DNA of 64,000 bases from Lachnospiraceae bacterium (GTDB taxonomy: Bacteria; Bacillota; Clostridia; Lachnospirales; Lachnospiraceae). Each line of letters begins with the position of its first letter. The stretch's first letter is position 1. Below are positions 7,027 to 15,179 of the stretch, in pieces. A program made the translations under genes and the position numbers. Location: the NCBI GenBank assembly GCA_018056425.1, contig JAGPFR010000009.1:1-64000 (forward strand), read 5' to 3'. The notes beneath the pieces are model-generated. The model saw only the letters and a list, made by a program, of their open reading frames with translations, ran no database searches and was not told the DNA's origin.

Positions 7027-7654
7027 AAAAACAATGCTGCTTTACGCAGTGACCGACAGATCATGGACGGGAAAACAAAACCTGTATGAGCAGGTTGAGT
7101 CTGCACTTAAGGGCGGAGTGACCTGTGTGCAGCTTCGTGAAAAAGACCTTGATGAAGAGTCATTTCTGAAAGAAGCAATAGAAATATGCAGATTGTGCAA
7201 GAGCTACGGAGTTCCTTTTTTTATTAATGATAATGTGGAGATCGCCATCAAGTGTCATGCGGACGGAATCCATGTCGGACAGGAGGATATGGAAGCAAGC
7301 AAGGTTCGCGAAAGAGTCGGAGAGGAAATGATGATAGGTGTTTCGGTCCACTCTGTTGCTGAAGCCATTGAAGCCGTTAAGAACGGAGCGGATTGCCTTG
7401 GCGTTGGTTCTATGTTTTCAACCTCTACCAAAAAGGATGTGGACCTGCTTCCGAAAGAAACGCTTCGTGATATATGCGCTGCTGTTGATATACCCGTGGT
7501 AGCGATAGGGGGAATAAACAGATCAAATATTCTTAAGCTTTCCGGAAGCGGAGCAGATGGCGTGGCTTTAGTAAGTGCGATCTTTGCATCCGAAGATATT
7601 GAAAGTGAATGCAGGGAGCTTTATAAGTTGTCTGAAGAAATGATAAAAGCCTGA
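7013..7654 (+). CDS. thiE: thiamine-phosphate synthase ThiE
   Basis: A 213-residue TIM-barrel enzyme that joins HMP pyrophosphate to thiazole phosphate, giving thiamine phosphate. Recognisable motifs are QLREKDLDE (HMP-PP binding), FFINDNVEIAIKCHADGIHV, GVSVHSV, GVGSMFSTSTKKD (pyrophosphate/thiazole loop) and VVAIGGI (phosphate site). ATG 7013 is chosen because GGAGAAAGG lies just upstream and it overlaps the 3' end of thiM by 14 bases, suggesting translational coupling; an in-frame GTG at 7004 is less likely. It joins the salvage branch (ThiW, ThiM) and the de novo pyrimidine branch (ThiC, ThiD). Confidence 0.95.
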   Translation: MKCDKKTMLLYAVTDRSWTGKQNLYEQVESALKGGVTCVQLREKDLDEESFLKEAIEICRLCKSYGVPFFINDNVEIAIKCHADGIHVGQEDMEASKVRERVGEEMMIGVSVHSVAEAIEAVKNGADCLGVGSMFSTSTKKDVDLLPKETLRDICAAVDIPVVAIGGINRSNILKLSGSGADGVALVSAIFASEDIESECRELYKLSEEMIKA

Positions 7655-7727
7655 AAACAATTGCGGCAGATTGGGGGCACCACCTTATGCCGCTATATAA
7701 AACGATGCTGAGTGAAAGGAGAGCTTT

Positions 7728-8531
7728 ATGAAAATGAAAACAGCATTGACCATTGCCGGAAGCGACTGCAGTGGAGGCGCCGGAATTCAAGCAGATTTGA
7801 AAACAATGACGATGAATGGTGTTTATGCCATGAGTGTGATAACCGCACTGACGGCACAAAACACTACCGGTGTAAGAGGAGTACAGGAAGTTACTCCGGA
7901 TTTTTTGGTTCAGCAGATTGATGCGGTATTTGAGGATATCCGTCCTGATGCTGTAAAGATCGGAATGGTAAGTTCAGGTGATCTGATAAAGGTCATTTCC
8001 GAAAGGTTATCAAAATACAATGCGGAAAACATCGTGCTGGATACGGTAATGGTAGCAACCAGCGGAGCGAGACTTATCAGTGAAGATGCCATAGATACAC
8101 TTAAGGAGCATCTGATACCTCTTGCCATATTGATCACTCCCAATATTCCCGAAGCGCAGGTTTTGGCGGATATGACTATCCAAAGTGAAGATGATATACT
8201 CCGCGCCGCAGAAAAGATCGCAAAGACATACACCTGTGCTGTTTTATTAAAAGGCGGGCACAGTATAAATGATGCCAACGATCTCTTATACCGGGACGGA
8301 TCGTATAAATGGTTTAAAGGAAAGCGGATCGATAATCCAAACACTCACGGTACCGGATGCACACTTTCCAGTGCGATAGCAGCAAATCTTGCAAAAGGCT
8401 GTGACCTCGATACATCCGTACAAAGAGCAAAGGATTATATCTCGGGTGCACTGTCCTATATGCTGGATCTCGGAGAGGGCGCAGGGCCAATGAACCATGC
8501 TTTTGATCTTACAGGTGAGTTTTCAAAATAA
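7728..8531 (+). CDS. thiD: hydroxymethylpyrimidine/phosphomethylpyrimidine kinase ThiD
   Basis: A 267-residue ribokinase-fold kinase making HMP pyrophosphate for ThiE. Motifs: [19 protein letters not shown] at residues 8-26 (substrate loop), VKIGMVSS near residue 79, LLKGGH, and [18 protein letters not shown] near residue 204 (anion hole with catalytic Cys/Asp-type loop). GAAAGGAGAG precedes ATG 7728. The 73-base gap after thiE contains an inverted repeat (GCGGCA...TGCCGC, about 7664-7694) that might modulate expression within the operon. Fits the operon role of processing the ThiC product. Confidence 0.95.
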   Translation: MKMKTALTIAGSDCSGGAGIQADLKTMTMNGVYAMSVITALTAQNTTGVRGVQEVTPDFLVQQIDAVFEDIRPDAVKIGMVSSGDLIKVISERLSKYNAENIVLDTVMVATSGARLISEDAIDTLKEHLIPLAILITPNIPEAQVLADMTIQSEDDILRAAEKIAKTYTCAVLLKGGHSINDANDLLYRDGSYKWFKGKRIDNPNTHGTGCTLSSAIAANLAKGCDLDTSVQRAKDYISGALSYMLDLGEGAGPMNHAFDLTGEFSK

Positions 8532-8554
8532 TCGTGCTTGAAAGGAAAATAATA

Positions 8555-9859
8555 ATGCGAAATTACACTACACAAATGGATGCCGCCAGACAGGGTATCA
8601 TCACTCCCGAAATGAAAGCAGTTGCGAAAAAAGAGTACAGAACCGAGGAGGAGATAAGAGACCTTGTGGCAAAGGGACAGATCGCCATTTGCGCAAATAA
8701 GCTTCATACATGTATCGATCCTAACGGTGTCGGATCGATGCTTCGTACCAAGATCAATGTCAACTTAGGCGTATCTAAGGATTGCAAGGATTATGATATA
8801 GAAATGGAGAAGGTAATGGCTGCCGTTAATATGGGAGCGGAAGCCATAATGGATCTTTCATCACATGGAAATACACAGCCTTTCAGGAAAAAGCTGACTT
8901 CGGAGTGTCCTGCAATGATAGGAACGGTACCCGTGTATGACAGTGTGATTCATTATCAGAGAGATCTGGCAACACTTACCGCAAAGGACTTTATCGATGT
9001 TGTACGTCTGCATGCCGAAGACGGAGTGGATTTTGTTACTCTTCATTGCGGCATCACACGTAAGACCATCGAACAGATCAAAAAGCATAAGAGAAAGATG
9101 AATATCGTATCCCGCGGAGGATCCCTTGTCTTTGCATGGATGTGCATGACCGGTGAGGAGAATCCTTTTTATGAGTATTATGATGAGATACTTGATATCT
9201 GCAGGGAATACGATGTGACCATATCACTGGGAGATGCCTGCCGTCCCGGATGTCTTGCGGATGCAAGTGATGTATGTCAGATCGAAGAACTGGTCAGACT
9301 CGGGGAGCTTACCAAGAGAGCGTGGGAAAAGGATGTTCAGGTAATGGTAGAAGGTCCCGGACATATGCCGATGGATCAGATAGAGGCGAACATGAAGATA
9401 CAGCAGACCATTTGTATGGGAGCTCCTTTTTATGTACTGGGACCTCTTGTTACCGATATCGCACCGGGTTACGACCATATCACCTCTGCAATAGGCGGTG
9501 CGATCGCAGCTGCCAGCGGTGCGGCATTTCTATGCTATGTAACCCCTGCGGAGCATCTGGCACTTCCTAATCTCGAAGATGTTAAGCAGGGAATAATTGC
9601 CTCCAAGATTGCCGCTCATGCTGCAGACATTGCCAAGAAGATCCCTCATGCAAGAGATATAGACGATCGAATGGGTGATGCACGAAGAGTACTTGACTGG
9701 GATGCCCAGTGGGAATGTGCACTGGATCCGGAAACAGCAAAAAGCATTCGAGACGATCGTAAGCCGGAACATGATGATACCTGTTCCATGTGCGGTAAAT
9801 TCTGCGCGGTCAGAAGTATGAATAAGGCATTAAACGGTGAATATATAGATATTTTGTGA
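8555..9859 (+). CDS. thiC: phosphomethylpyrimidine synthase ThiC
   Basis: A 434-residue radical SAM-type enzyme converting aminoimidazole ribotide to HMP phosphate. Motifs: [15 protein letters not shown] loop ([13 protein letters not shown]), [35 protein letters not shown] and the C-terminal cluster motif CSMCGKFC. The cysteine spacing is C-x2-C-x3-C, one residue shorter than the E. coli-type C-x2-C-x4-C, as in the shorter clostridial/archaeal clade. ATG 8555 after AAAGG is preferred to an upstream in-frame GTG at 8534. A paralogue making 5-hydroxybenzimidazole (BzaF) has a similar sequence, but the TPP-switch thi operon context favours ThiC. Last gene of the operon. Confidence 0.92.
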   Translation: MRNYTTQMDAARQGIITPEMKAVAKKEYRTEEEIRDLVAKGQIAICANKLHTCIDPNGVGSMLRTKINVNLGVSKDCKDYDIEMEKVMAAVNMGAEAIMDLSSHGNTQPFRKKLTSECPAMIGTVPVYDSVIHYQRDLATLTAKDFIDVVRLHAEDGVDFVTLHCGITRKTIEQIKKHKRKMNIVSRGGSLVFAWMCMTGEENPFYEYYDEILDICREYDVTISLGDACRPGCLADASDVCQIEELVRLGELTKRAWEKDVQVMVEGPGHMPMDQIEANMKIQQTICMGAPFYVLGPLVTDIAPGYDHITSAIGGAIAAASGAAFLCYVTPAEHLALPNLEDVKQGIIASKIAAHAADIAKKIPHARDIDDRMGDARRVLDWDAQWECALDPETAKSIRDDRKPEHDDTCSMCGKFCAVRSMNKALNGEYIDIL

Positions 9860-9962
9860 CTTATTTGGAAATAATGAAGGCTTACGCCGGTTAGTTATAA
9901 TTTAATAAATAAAGTGTGGTATTCTATTATGTAAGAATCTGCTCCAAAGAGAGGAGATATAT

Positions 9963-11429
9963 ATGAGTATCGCATCTTTAACGCTGAGTAATTATATAAT
10001 GATTGCGGAGCTTTTGGGCCTTTGGGTAATGCTGGAGTCCAATGTTCATTTGAACAAGAGGACGATAACGGCAACAAGGATCGTGATCATCTTAATATTC
10101 ACAGAAGCTCTGTTTTGGGCTATCGAAAGATGGACAAGGGAGATAGGATATCTGACTTATACAAGGATCATCCTTACTCCCACAGTCTATCTGCTTCATC
10201 CCATTATCATGCTTGGAATAATGGATATGGCAGAATTTGTCAAAAAGCGCAGATTACTGCTTTATCTGCCTATTCTGATCAGTGCTCCTCTTTTGTATAC
10301 TTCCCAGTGGACTCATCTGTTTTACTGGTTTGATACAAATAACCTATATATCGCTGCGGATAATGTACTCAGATATTATCCGTATTTTCTGTTTTTATTC
10401 TATGTAATCTTATTTGTTGCAGCATTTACGATGAGGTATGCCAGATACGGCACAGCCGAGAGAAAAGGCATACTGATCAGTATTATTGCAGCATCGATCG
10501 GTGTTCTTCTGAATATAATATTCGAGATAGATGTAGATTACAGCACTCTTTTTGCTTCGCTGTTACTCATATACTATCTGTCCTTGTATGTACTTACCGC
10601 CAAGGAGGATACCCTTACTCATCTGCTAAATCGTCAGTGCTATTATTCGGACTCTGATAAATTGAAGGATCAGATAACTGCGGTTGTATCTGTGGATATG
10701 AATGATCTGAAAAAGATAAATGACACGCAGGGTCACGATGCCGGAGATAAAGCGCTTTATACCGTTGCCGAGTGTCTTACCAAAAACAGAGTAAAGAATA
10801 AGAAAGTATACCGTATCGGCGGTGATGAGTTTGCAATCTTTTATCTGAACAAAAAAGAGGATGAGGTAAAAAAAGATATCGAGAAAATGCGCTCGGAACT
10901 TTCACAGACCGATTATGTGTGTGCATTCGGTTATGAAATGGTTGAGAAAAAAGACATTCATCAGGCCATGCTTTCCGCAGACAGGGAGATGTATTCCAAT
11001 AAAGCAAAATTAAAGGATACCAAAGAAAGACAAATTGCCGAACACAAGGAAGCTACAATACGTGTCATGCATGAAGCACTCGGCTCCGGAATGTGGGGCA
11101 TGGAATTTGATGAGAACGGAAATATGGTATCCGTTGATTGGAGTCCGGAATTCAGGCGAATGCTGGGATTTACGGATGAGAATGACTTTCCGAATAAACT
11201 GGAATCATGGTCCGACCTTCTTCATCCGGATGATAAGGCAGAGGTACTTAAGGAATACAATGATACAATATCGGATTATTCCGGAGAGAAAAATTACGAT
11301 GTGAAATACCGTCTTAAAACAAAAAGCGGTGAATGGAGAAGATTTCATGCTCTCGGAAGACTTCTGAGACGTGACGACGGAACTCCTTTGTCATATGTCG
11401 GAATGTTCGTGGATATAACCGATAAATAG
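9963..11429 (+). CDS. membrane GGDEF protein with C-terminal PAS domain
   Basis: A 488-residue predicted diguanylate cyclase. Residues 1-205 contain about seven hydrophobic helices resembling the N-terminal membrane sensor of histidine kinases. The GGDEF domain spans about 215-355 with DTLTHLLNR, NDLKKINDTQGHDAGDKAL and the intact active-site motif RIGGDEFAIF at about 283-292; no RxxD inhibitory site precedes it. A PAS domain follows (about 366-488: WSPEFRRMLGF...LLHPDD...GMFVDITDK). GGDEF before PAS is the reverse of the common order. A strong GAGAGGAG site precedes the ATG, with TATAAT-like boxes upstream. It makes or formerly made c-di-GMP at the membrane. Confidence 0.85.
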   Translation: MSIASLTLSNYIMIAELLGLWVMLESNVHLNKRTITATRIVIILIFTEALFWAIERWTREIGYLTYTRIILTPTVYLLHPIIMLGIMDMAEFVKKRRLLLYLPILISAPLLYTSQWTHLFYWFDTNNLYIAADNVLRYYPYFLFLFYVILFVAAFTMRYARYGTAERKGILISIIAASIGVLLNIIFEIDVDYSTLFASLLLIYYLSLYVLTAKEDTLTHLLNRQCYYSDSDKLKDQITAVVSVDMNDLKKINDTQGHDAGDKALYTVAECLTKNRVKNKKVYRIGGDEFAIFYLNKKEDEVKKDIEKMRSELSQTDYVCAFGYEMVEKKDIHQAMLSADREMYSNKAKLKDTKERQIAEHKEATIRVMHEALGSGMWGMEFDENGNMVSVDWSPEFRRMLGFTDENDFPNKLESWSDLLHPDDKAEVLKEYNDTISDYSGEKNYDVKYRLKTKSGEWRRFHALGRLLRRDDGTPLSYVGMFVDITDK

Positions 11430-11590
11430 TTCACCTGCTCTGTCCCACGCACTGCCTGTGGGGTCAACTGATGCGGCGTAACTGTCATATCCGTTTTGGG
11501 AGAGATATCTGTTTTGGTGGCGGATTTTCCCATCGGTATCAGGATGCAAGTGGTCACAAAAAATGTCAAGCAAGCATCCCGATAAAACGA

Positions 11591-11619
11591 TTGACTAAGA
11601 ATAATATATCTGATATATT
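11591..11619 (+). promoter_or_regulatory. sigma-A promoter of the leader/GNAT-RsgA unit
   Basis: TTGACT (11591-11596), a 17-base spacer, TATATT (11614-11619). A leader of about 250 bases follows before the coding region at 11879. Bases 11430-11590, between the GGDEF gene and this promoter, show no gene or clear signal. Confidence 0.65.
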
Positions 11620-11671
11620 TGCCTAAGTAAGGGGCAAAACCCGAAATTCAGAGAAAGCGAGGTAATCATAA

Positions 11672-11737
11672 ATGTTTGTAAACAGAACAGAGTTTGTAAA
11701 TGAATATGGTATGGTGACCTCGGCTTATATCGTATGA
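11672..11737 (+). CDS. possible 21-residue leader peptide
   Basis: ATG 11672 to TGA 11737 encodes a 21-residue peptide starting MFVNRTEFVNEYG. A ribosome site GCGAGGT (11657-11663) lies at good spacing and can pair with ACCTCG (11717-11722) inside the same frame, so the leader's own initiation could be masked. A terminator follows at 11767-11796, ahead of the GNAT-RsgA gene. The geometry suits translation-dependent attenuation. No codon run hints at an amino-acid signal. Confidence 0.35.
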   Translation: MFVNRTEFVNEYGMVTSAYIV

Positions 11738-11766
11738 TCTGTTTATGATCGATAGATTGTTGTATT

Positions 11767-11796
11767 GACCGTGGCTCCTTAGTCACGGTTTTTTTC
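11767..11796 (+). terminator. intrinsic terminator within the leader of the GNAT-RsgA gene
   Basis: ACCGTG (11768-11773) pairs with CACGGT (11784-11789), followed by a run of seven T. It lies 80 bases before the start of the next gene and after its probable promoter, so it may act as an attenuator. A second hairpin, GCCCG-GATCGGGC, follows at 11799-11811. Confidence 0.75.
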
Positions 11797-11878
11797 TTGC
11801 CCGGATCGGGCGAACATCCCGCAAAGAGGTCTCCATGCCGTGGTCGGATCGTAATGATCATAGTATAAGGAGAAAAAA

Positions 11879-12682
11879 TTGAATAATATAATCATTAGAA
11901 AAGAAACAAAAGAAGACTATTATGCAACCGAACTGATGACCATGAGAGCATTCTGGAACCTGAATGGTCCGGGATGTAATGAGCATCTTCTGGTAAATAA
12001 GCTTAGAGCTGCAGAAGAATTCCTGCCCAAGCTCAGTCGTGTAGCGGAGCTTGACGGTAAGATCGTCGGTGCGATCTTTTATTCCAAGGCAAAAGTAGTG
12101 GATGGTGACAAAGAAAATGAAGTGCTGACATTCGGACCTTTGGCAGTGGAGCCGACTTGCTGTAACTCAGGGATAGGCTCACTTCTTCTGAAAAAAACAC
12201 TGCCCCTGGCAAAGGAAGCCGGATATAAAGGAATCGTGATCTGTGGTGAACCCGGTTATTATCCGAAGCACGGTTTTGTAACCTGCGATCATTTTGACAT
12301 ACACCATCCGGCATTCGGAAATACAGATGCTTTTATGGCGCTTCCTCTTAACGACGGATTCGAAGAAATCCACGGACTTTTTTATGAGGCATCGATTTTT
12401 GAGGAGTGTGAGGATGAAGATGAAATAAGAGAATTCACAAAGGGCTTTCCATATTACAAACCGCTTAAGCTTTCCTGCCAGTGGCTTCATGCCCAGAAAC
12501 TCGGAAGGATATCGGAGGTTAACAAAAACAGTTATAAGATAAAATTCTGGGAGAGAGAAATACCAGCGAAACTAAAAGGAAGTTTTTACGAAGAGGAGGC
12601 CGAGAAGCTTCCGGTTGTCGGTGACTATGTGACATTTCTACTGAATAACCTGGGGGGAATCAACGATCCTTTCGGTCTGTGA
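11879..12682 (+). CDS. GNAT acetyltransferase fused to the N-terminal OB domain of RsgA (frameshifted)
   Basis: Residues 1-170 are a GNAT N-acetyltransferase of the YhbS type: FGPLAVEPTCCNSGIGSLLL is the acetyl-CoA loop and YYPKHGFVTC the C-terminal strand. From about residue 208 (LGRISEVNKNSYKIKFWE ... LKGSFYEEEAEKLPVVGDYV) the sequence is the OB-fold start of the ribosome-assembly GTPase RsgA. The frame then ends at 12682 because of one extra G in a run of six (12652-12657); dropping a G continues directly into the GTPase below (GESTILSVCERKSF...), giving a protein of about 527 residues. Translation starts at TTG 11879 after AAGGAG. A GNAT-RsgA fusion is unusual. The break may be mutation, slippage or sequencing error. 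Confidence 0.75.
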   Translation: MNNIIIRKETKEDYYATELMTMRAFWNLNGPGCNEHLLVNKLRAAEEFLPKLSRVAELDGKIVGAIFYSKAKVVDGDKENEVLTFGPLAVEPTCCNSGIGSLLLKKTLPLAKEAGYKGIVICGEPGYYPKHGFVTCDHFDIHHPAFGNTDAFMALPLNDGFEEIHGLFYEASIFEECEDEDEIREFTKGFPYYKPLKLSCQWLHAQKLGRISEVNKNSYKIKFWEREIPAKLKGSFYEEEAEKLPVVGDYVTFLLNNLGGINDPFGL

Positions 12683-12728
12683 GAGGAAGAGTTTTCTGCA
12701 AAGACCGGATCAGGCTAAGACAGCCGTA

Positions 12729-13463
12729 ATGCAATATATGGTTGCAAATGTTGATCACCTCTTTATAGTCACATCACTAAATGAAGACTACAATTATAAT
12801 CGTATTGCAAGGTATGTGAGCATCGCGCTCCAGGGAAATACAACACCTGTTGTGATCCTTACAAAATCGGATCTTTGCTCCAATCCCGGAAGATATATAA
12901 GAGAAGTTGAGGGAATCTCCGATAAGGTACGCGTGCATGCAATTTCCGCTATTTACGAGATCGGTCTTGATGAGCTGAAGGAATATATGACACCCGGAAC
13001 CACCATATGTCTTATGGGGTCTTCGGGCGCGGGCAAATCAACTCTCATCAATGCCATTACCGGTGAAGAGATCATGAAAACTTCCGAGATCAGAGAAGAC
13101 GATGATAAGGGAAGGCATACGACCACCTGCAGAAAACTGATCGAACTGCCTGATGGGGTCACGATCATAGATACTCCGGGCATGAGAGAAGTCGGTATGG
13201 CGAACGTTCAGGAAGGAATCGATGATACTTTTTCGGATATAGTGGAGCTTGAGTGCAGATGTAAATTCAGTAACTGCAGACATGATACAGAACCCGGATG
13301 TGCGATCAAGGCAGCACTTGAAAGCGGTGAGTTATCCTCGGAACGCTATGAATTGTATAAAAATCTCGGAAGAGAAAACAAACGCAATTATGCGTTGAAA
13401 AAGGAAATATCAAAATACGCGAAAGCCAGGAAAAAATTTAACGGATTAAATGATCTTTGTTGA
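12729..13463 (+). CDS. rsgA: ribosome small-subunit-dependent GTPase A, GTPase and zinc domains (continuation of frameshifted gene)
   Basis: The circularly permuted GTPase of RsgA/YjeQ, which helps mature the 30S subunit. Motifs come in permuted order: ILTKSDLC (G4), GSSGAGKST (G1 P-loop), DTPG (G3) and the C-terminal zinc site C-K-F-S-N-C-R-H with a final Cys in PGCAI. Similarity extends upstream of the ATG, in the same frame, to 12657, where it joins the OB domain of the preceding frame across a G6 run. As it stands, no ribosome site precedes ATG 12729, so without frame correction this half would be poorly translated. RsgA is usually single-copy, so whether another copy exists elsewhere matters. 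Confidence 0.85.
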   Translation: MQYMVANVDHLFIVTSLNEDYNYNRIARYVSIALQGNTTPVVILTKSDLCSNPGRYIREVEGISDKVRVHAISAIYEIGLDELKEYMTPGTTICLMGSSGAGKSTLINAITGEEIMKTSEIREDDDKGRHTTTCRKLIELPDGVTIIDTPGMREVGMANVQEGIDDTFSDIVELECRCKFSNCRHDTEPGCAIKAALESGELSSERYELYKNLGRENKRNYALKKEISKYAKARKKFNGLNDLC

Positions 13464-13706
13464 AAACCAATATGGTGAAAAAGTTGCTACAGCTACGGCT
13501 TTTTATGATATACATGGAAACTAACATACACGCTGGGCGTTATGCGAAATCTGGGATATAATAGTGCCAGGATTCATACGCAGACAAATACATGGCTTGC
13601 GTGTAAAATATATCAAGATCTTGGCTTCAGATCGGATGAAGAAAGTATCGAAAGAGACCGATTCGGATGGAAGATGATCAGGTTGCTGACGAAAGAAGGA
13701 ATATAA
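13450..13706 (+). pseudogene. GNAT acetyltransferase remnant
   Basis: Two pieces of a GNAT protein lie here in different frames. From ATG 13450, overlapping the end of rsgA, 25 codons read VENQYGEKVATATAFYDIHG, an early strand pair of the fold. From 13515 to the TAA at 13706 another frame reads LGVMRNLGYNSARIHTQT then WLACKIYQDLGFR, the typical C-terminal helix and strand. The acetyl-CoA-binding middle between them is missing. It is an internally deleted, inactive relic. Confidence 0.6.
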
Positions 13707-13712
13707 TAAATT

Positions 13713-14933
13713 ATGAGAGCATATGAGAGACTTTTAAATTATGTTGTGATCCATACAACAAGTGATGAAAAATCAGATACTGTTCCCTCGACCAAGAGAC
13801 AGTTTGATCTGGCAAATCTTCTTGTTAAAGAGATGAAGGAGCTTGGCATAGAGGATGCGTCGGTTGACGAAAATTGCTATGTCTTGGGACATGTCCCCGC
13901 AACAAAAGGTTGTGAGAATGCACCAAAGATCGGATTTATAGCACACCTGGATACCGCACCTGACAGCTCGGGAGAAAATGTTCATCCCATACTTCATGAA
14001 AACTATGACGGAAAAGATGTTGATCTTGGAAGCGGACGGGTTCTTACTACCGGATTATTTCCTCATTTAAAAGATCTTAAGGGAAGAACACTTATCACCA
14101 CTGACGGAACCACTCTTCTCGGAGCGGATGATAAATCCGGAATAGCTGAGATCATGACAATGGTGGAAGAACTGGAAAAGCAGAATATACCGCACGGTAA
14201 AATATGTATTGCTTTTACTCCGGATGAAGAAATAGGACACGGTGCATCACTCCTTGATCTGGAGAAGTTTGATGCCGACTTTGGATATACGGTGGACGGC
14301 GGTCCGGAAAATGAGATCGAGTATGAGAACTTTAATGCTGCGAAAGCCGTATTTAAGGTAAGAGGAGTAAGCGTACATCCCGGTGATGCCAAGAACCGAA
14401 TGATCAATGCAGCGCTTGTTGCCTGCGAGATATCTTCAATGCTTCCTTCTGCGGAGACTCCCGCACATACGGAAGACCGTGAAGGTTTTTATCATCTTAC
14501 CGATATAAACGGGGATGTAGAAAATGCAAAGATCGAATATATCATAAGAGATCACGATGCTTCATTATTTAATGCAAAACTGGAAACCCTGCGTAAGATA
14601 GAGAAAATCCTCAATGAAAAGTATGGTGAAGGAACCGTAGCATTATCCGTAACGGAGCAGTATCGTAATATGATAGAGAAGATCAGGCCTCACATTCATA
14701 TCGTGGAAACTGCGAAAAAATGCATAGCAGATCAGGGACTTGCAGTAAAAGATGTTCCTATCAGAGGCGGTACGGACGGAGCACAGCTTTCATTCAGAGG
14801 ACTTCCCTGCCCGAATCTCGGAACAGGCGGATATGCATTCCATGGTCCTTTCGAGCATATTACCGCAGAGGGAATGGATGCAGTTGTAAATATAATTAGT
14901 TCGATCGTAAAGTCATATTCGGAGAGTAAATAA
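13713..14933 (+). CDS. pepT: peptidase T (tripeptide aminopeptidase)
   Basis: A 406-residue M20B zinc aminopeptidase that removes N-terminal residues from tripeptides in the cytoplasm. Visible: GFIAHLDTAPDSSG (first zinc His and catalytic Asp), TLLGADDKSGIAEIM (bridging Asp), FTPDEEIGHGA (catalytic Glu and zinc Glu), the zinc Asp in YTVDGGPENEIEYE, and IRGGTDGAQLSFRG...FHGPFEH near the C-terminus (last zinc His). Length is typical. It is followed immediately by a small membrane-protein gene whose ATG begins at the base after the stop, indicating an operon with the MATE pump. Confidence 0.93.
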   Translation: MRAYERLLNYVVIHTTSDEKSDTVPSTKRQFDLANLLVKEMKELGIEDASVDENCYVLGHVPATKGCENAPKIGFIAHLDTAPDSSGENVHPILHENYDGKDVDLGSGRVLTTGLFPHLKDLKGRTLITTDGTTLLGADDKSGIAEIMTMVEELEKQNIPHGKICIAFTPDEEIGHGASLLDLEKFDADFGYTVDGGPENEIEYENFNAAKAVFKVRGVSVHPGDAKNRMINAALVACEISSMLPSAETPAHTEDREGFYHLTDINGDVENAKIEYIIRDHDASLFNAKLETLRKIEKILNEKYGEGTVALSVTEQYRNMIEKIRPHIHIVETAKKCIADQGLAVKDVPIRGGTDGAQLSFRGLPCPNLGTGGYAFHGPFEHITAEGMDAVVNIISSIVKSYSESK

Positions 14934-15179
14934 ATGAACGTTCTCAAAAAAATCTTTTCATCATTGATAATTGCCGGTGCAGTAATTATGCTAATCGGTT
15001 TATATTATCTGATCATCAAAGCCGGAATTCCTTATCAGGATCCCACTGTCGAAATGCAGATACAATATGAGATCAATATGGGAATAGGAAATGTTCTCAG
15101 CCTGACCGGTTTTTGTATGACAGTTCTTTCAGCTGTTATCAGAATAGTCTTAGGATTTATCGGCAGGAAGAAGTCATGA
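14934..15179 (+). CDS. small two-helix membrane protein
   Basis: An 81-residue protein with two hydrophobic helices (about residues 8-28 and 52-74) joined by an acidic/polar segment, and a basic C-terminus (GRKKS). No family is recognised. Its ATG directly follows the pepT stop and its last bases overlap the MATE gene (ATGA, 15176-15179), so it is probably translated by coupling between the two. It could assist the transporter, but nothing in its sequence shows that. Confidence 0.65.
   Translation: MNVLKKIFSSLIIAGAVIMLIGLYYLIIKAGIPYQDPTVEMQIQYEINMGIGNVLSLTGFCMTVLSAVIRIVLGFIGRKKS

Noticed and set aside
6205..9859. Complete de novo thiamine pathway
   Set aside because: No thiG, thiH, thiS, thiF or thiL in the window; thiazole must be salvaged or made elsewhere.
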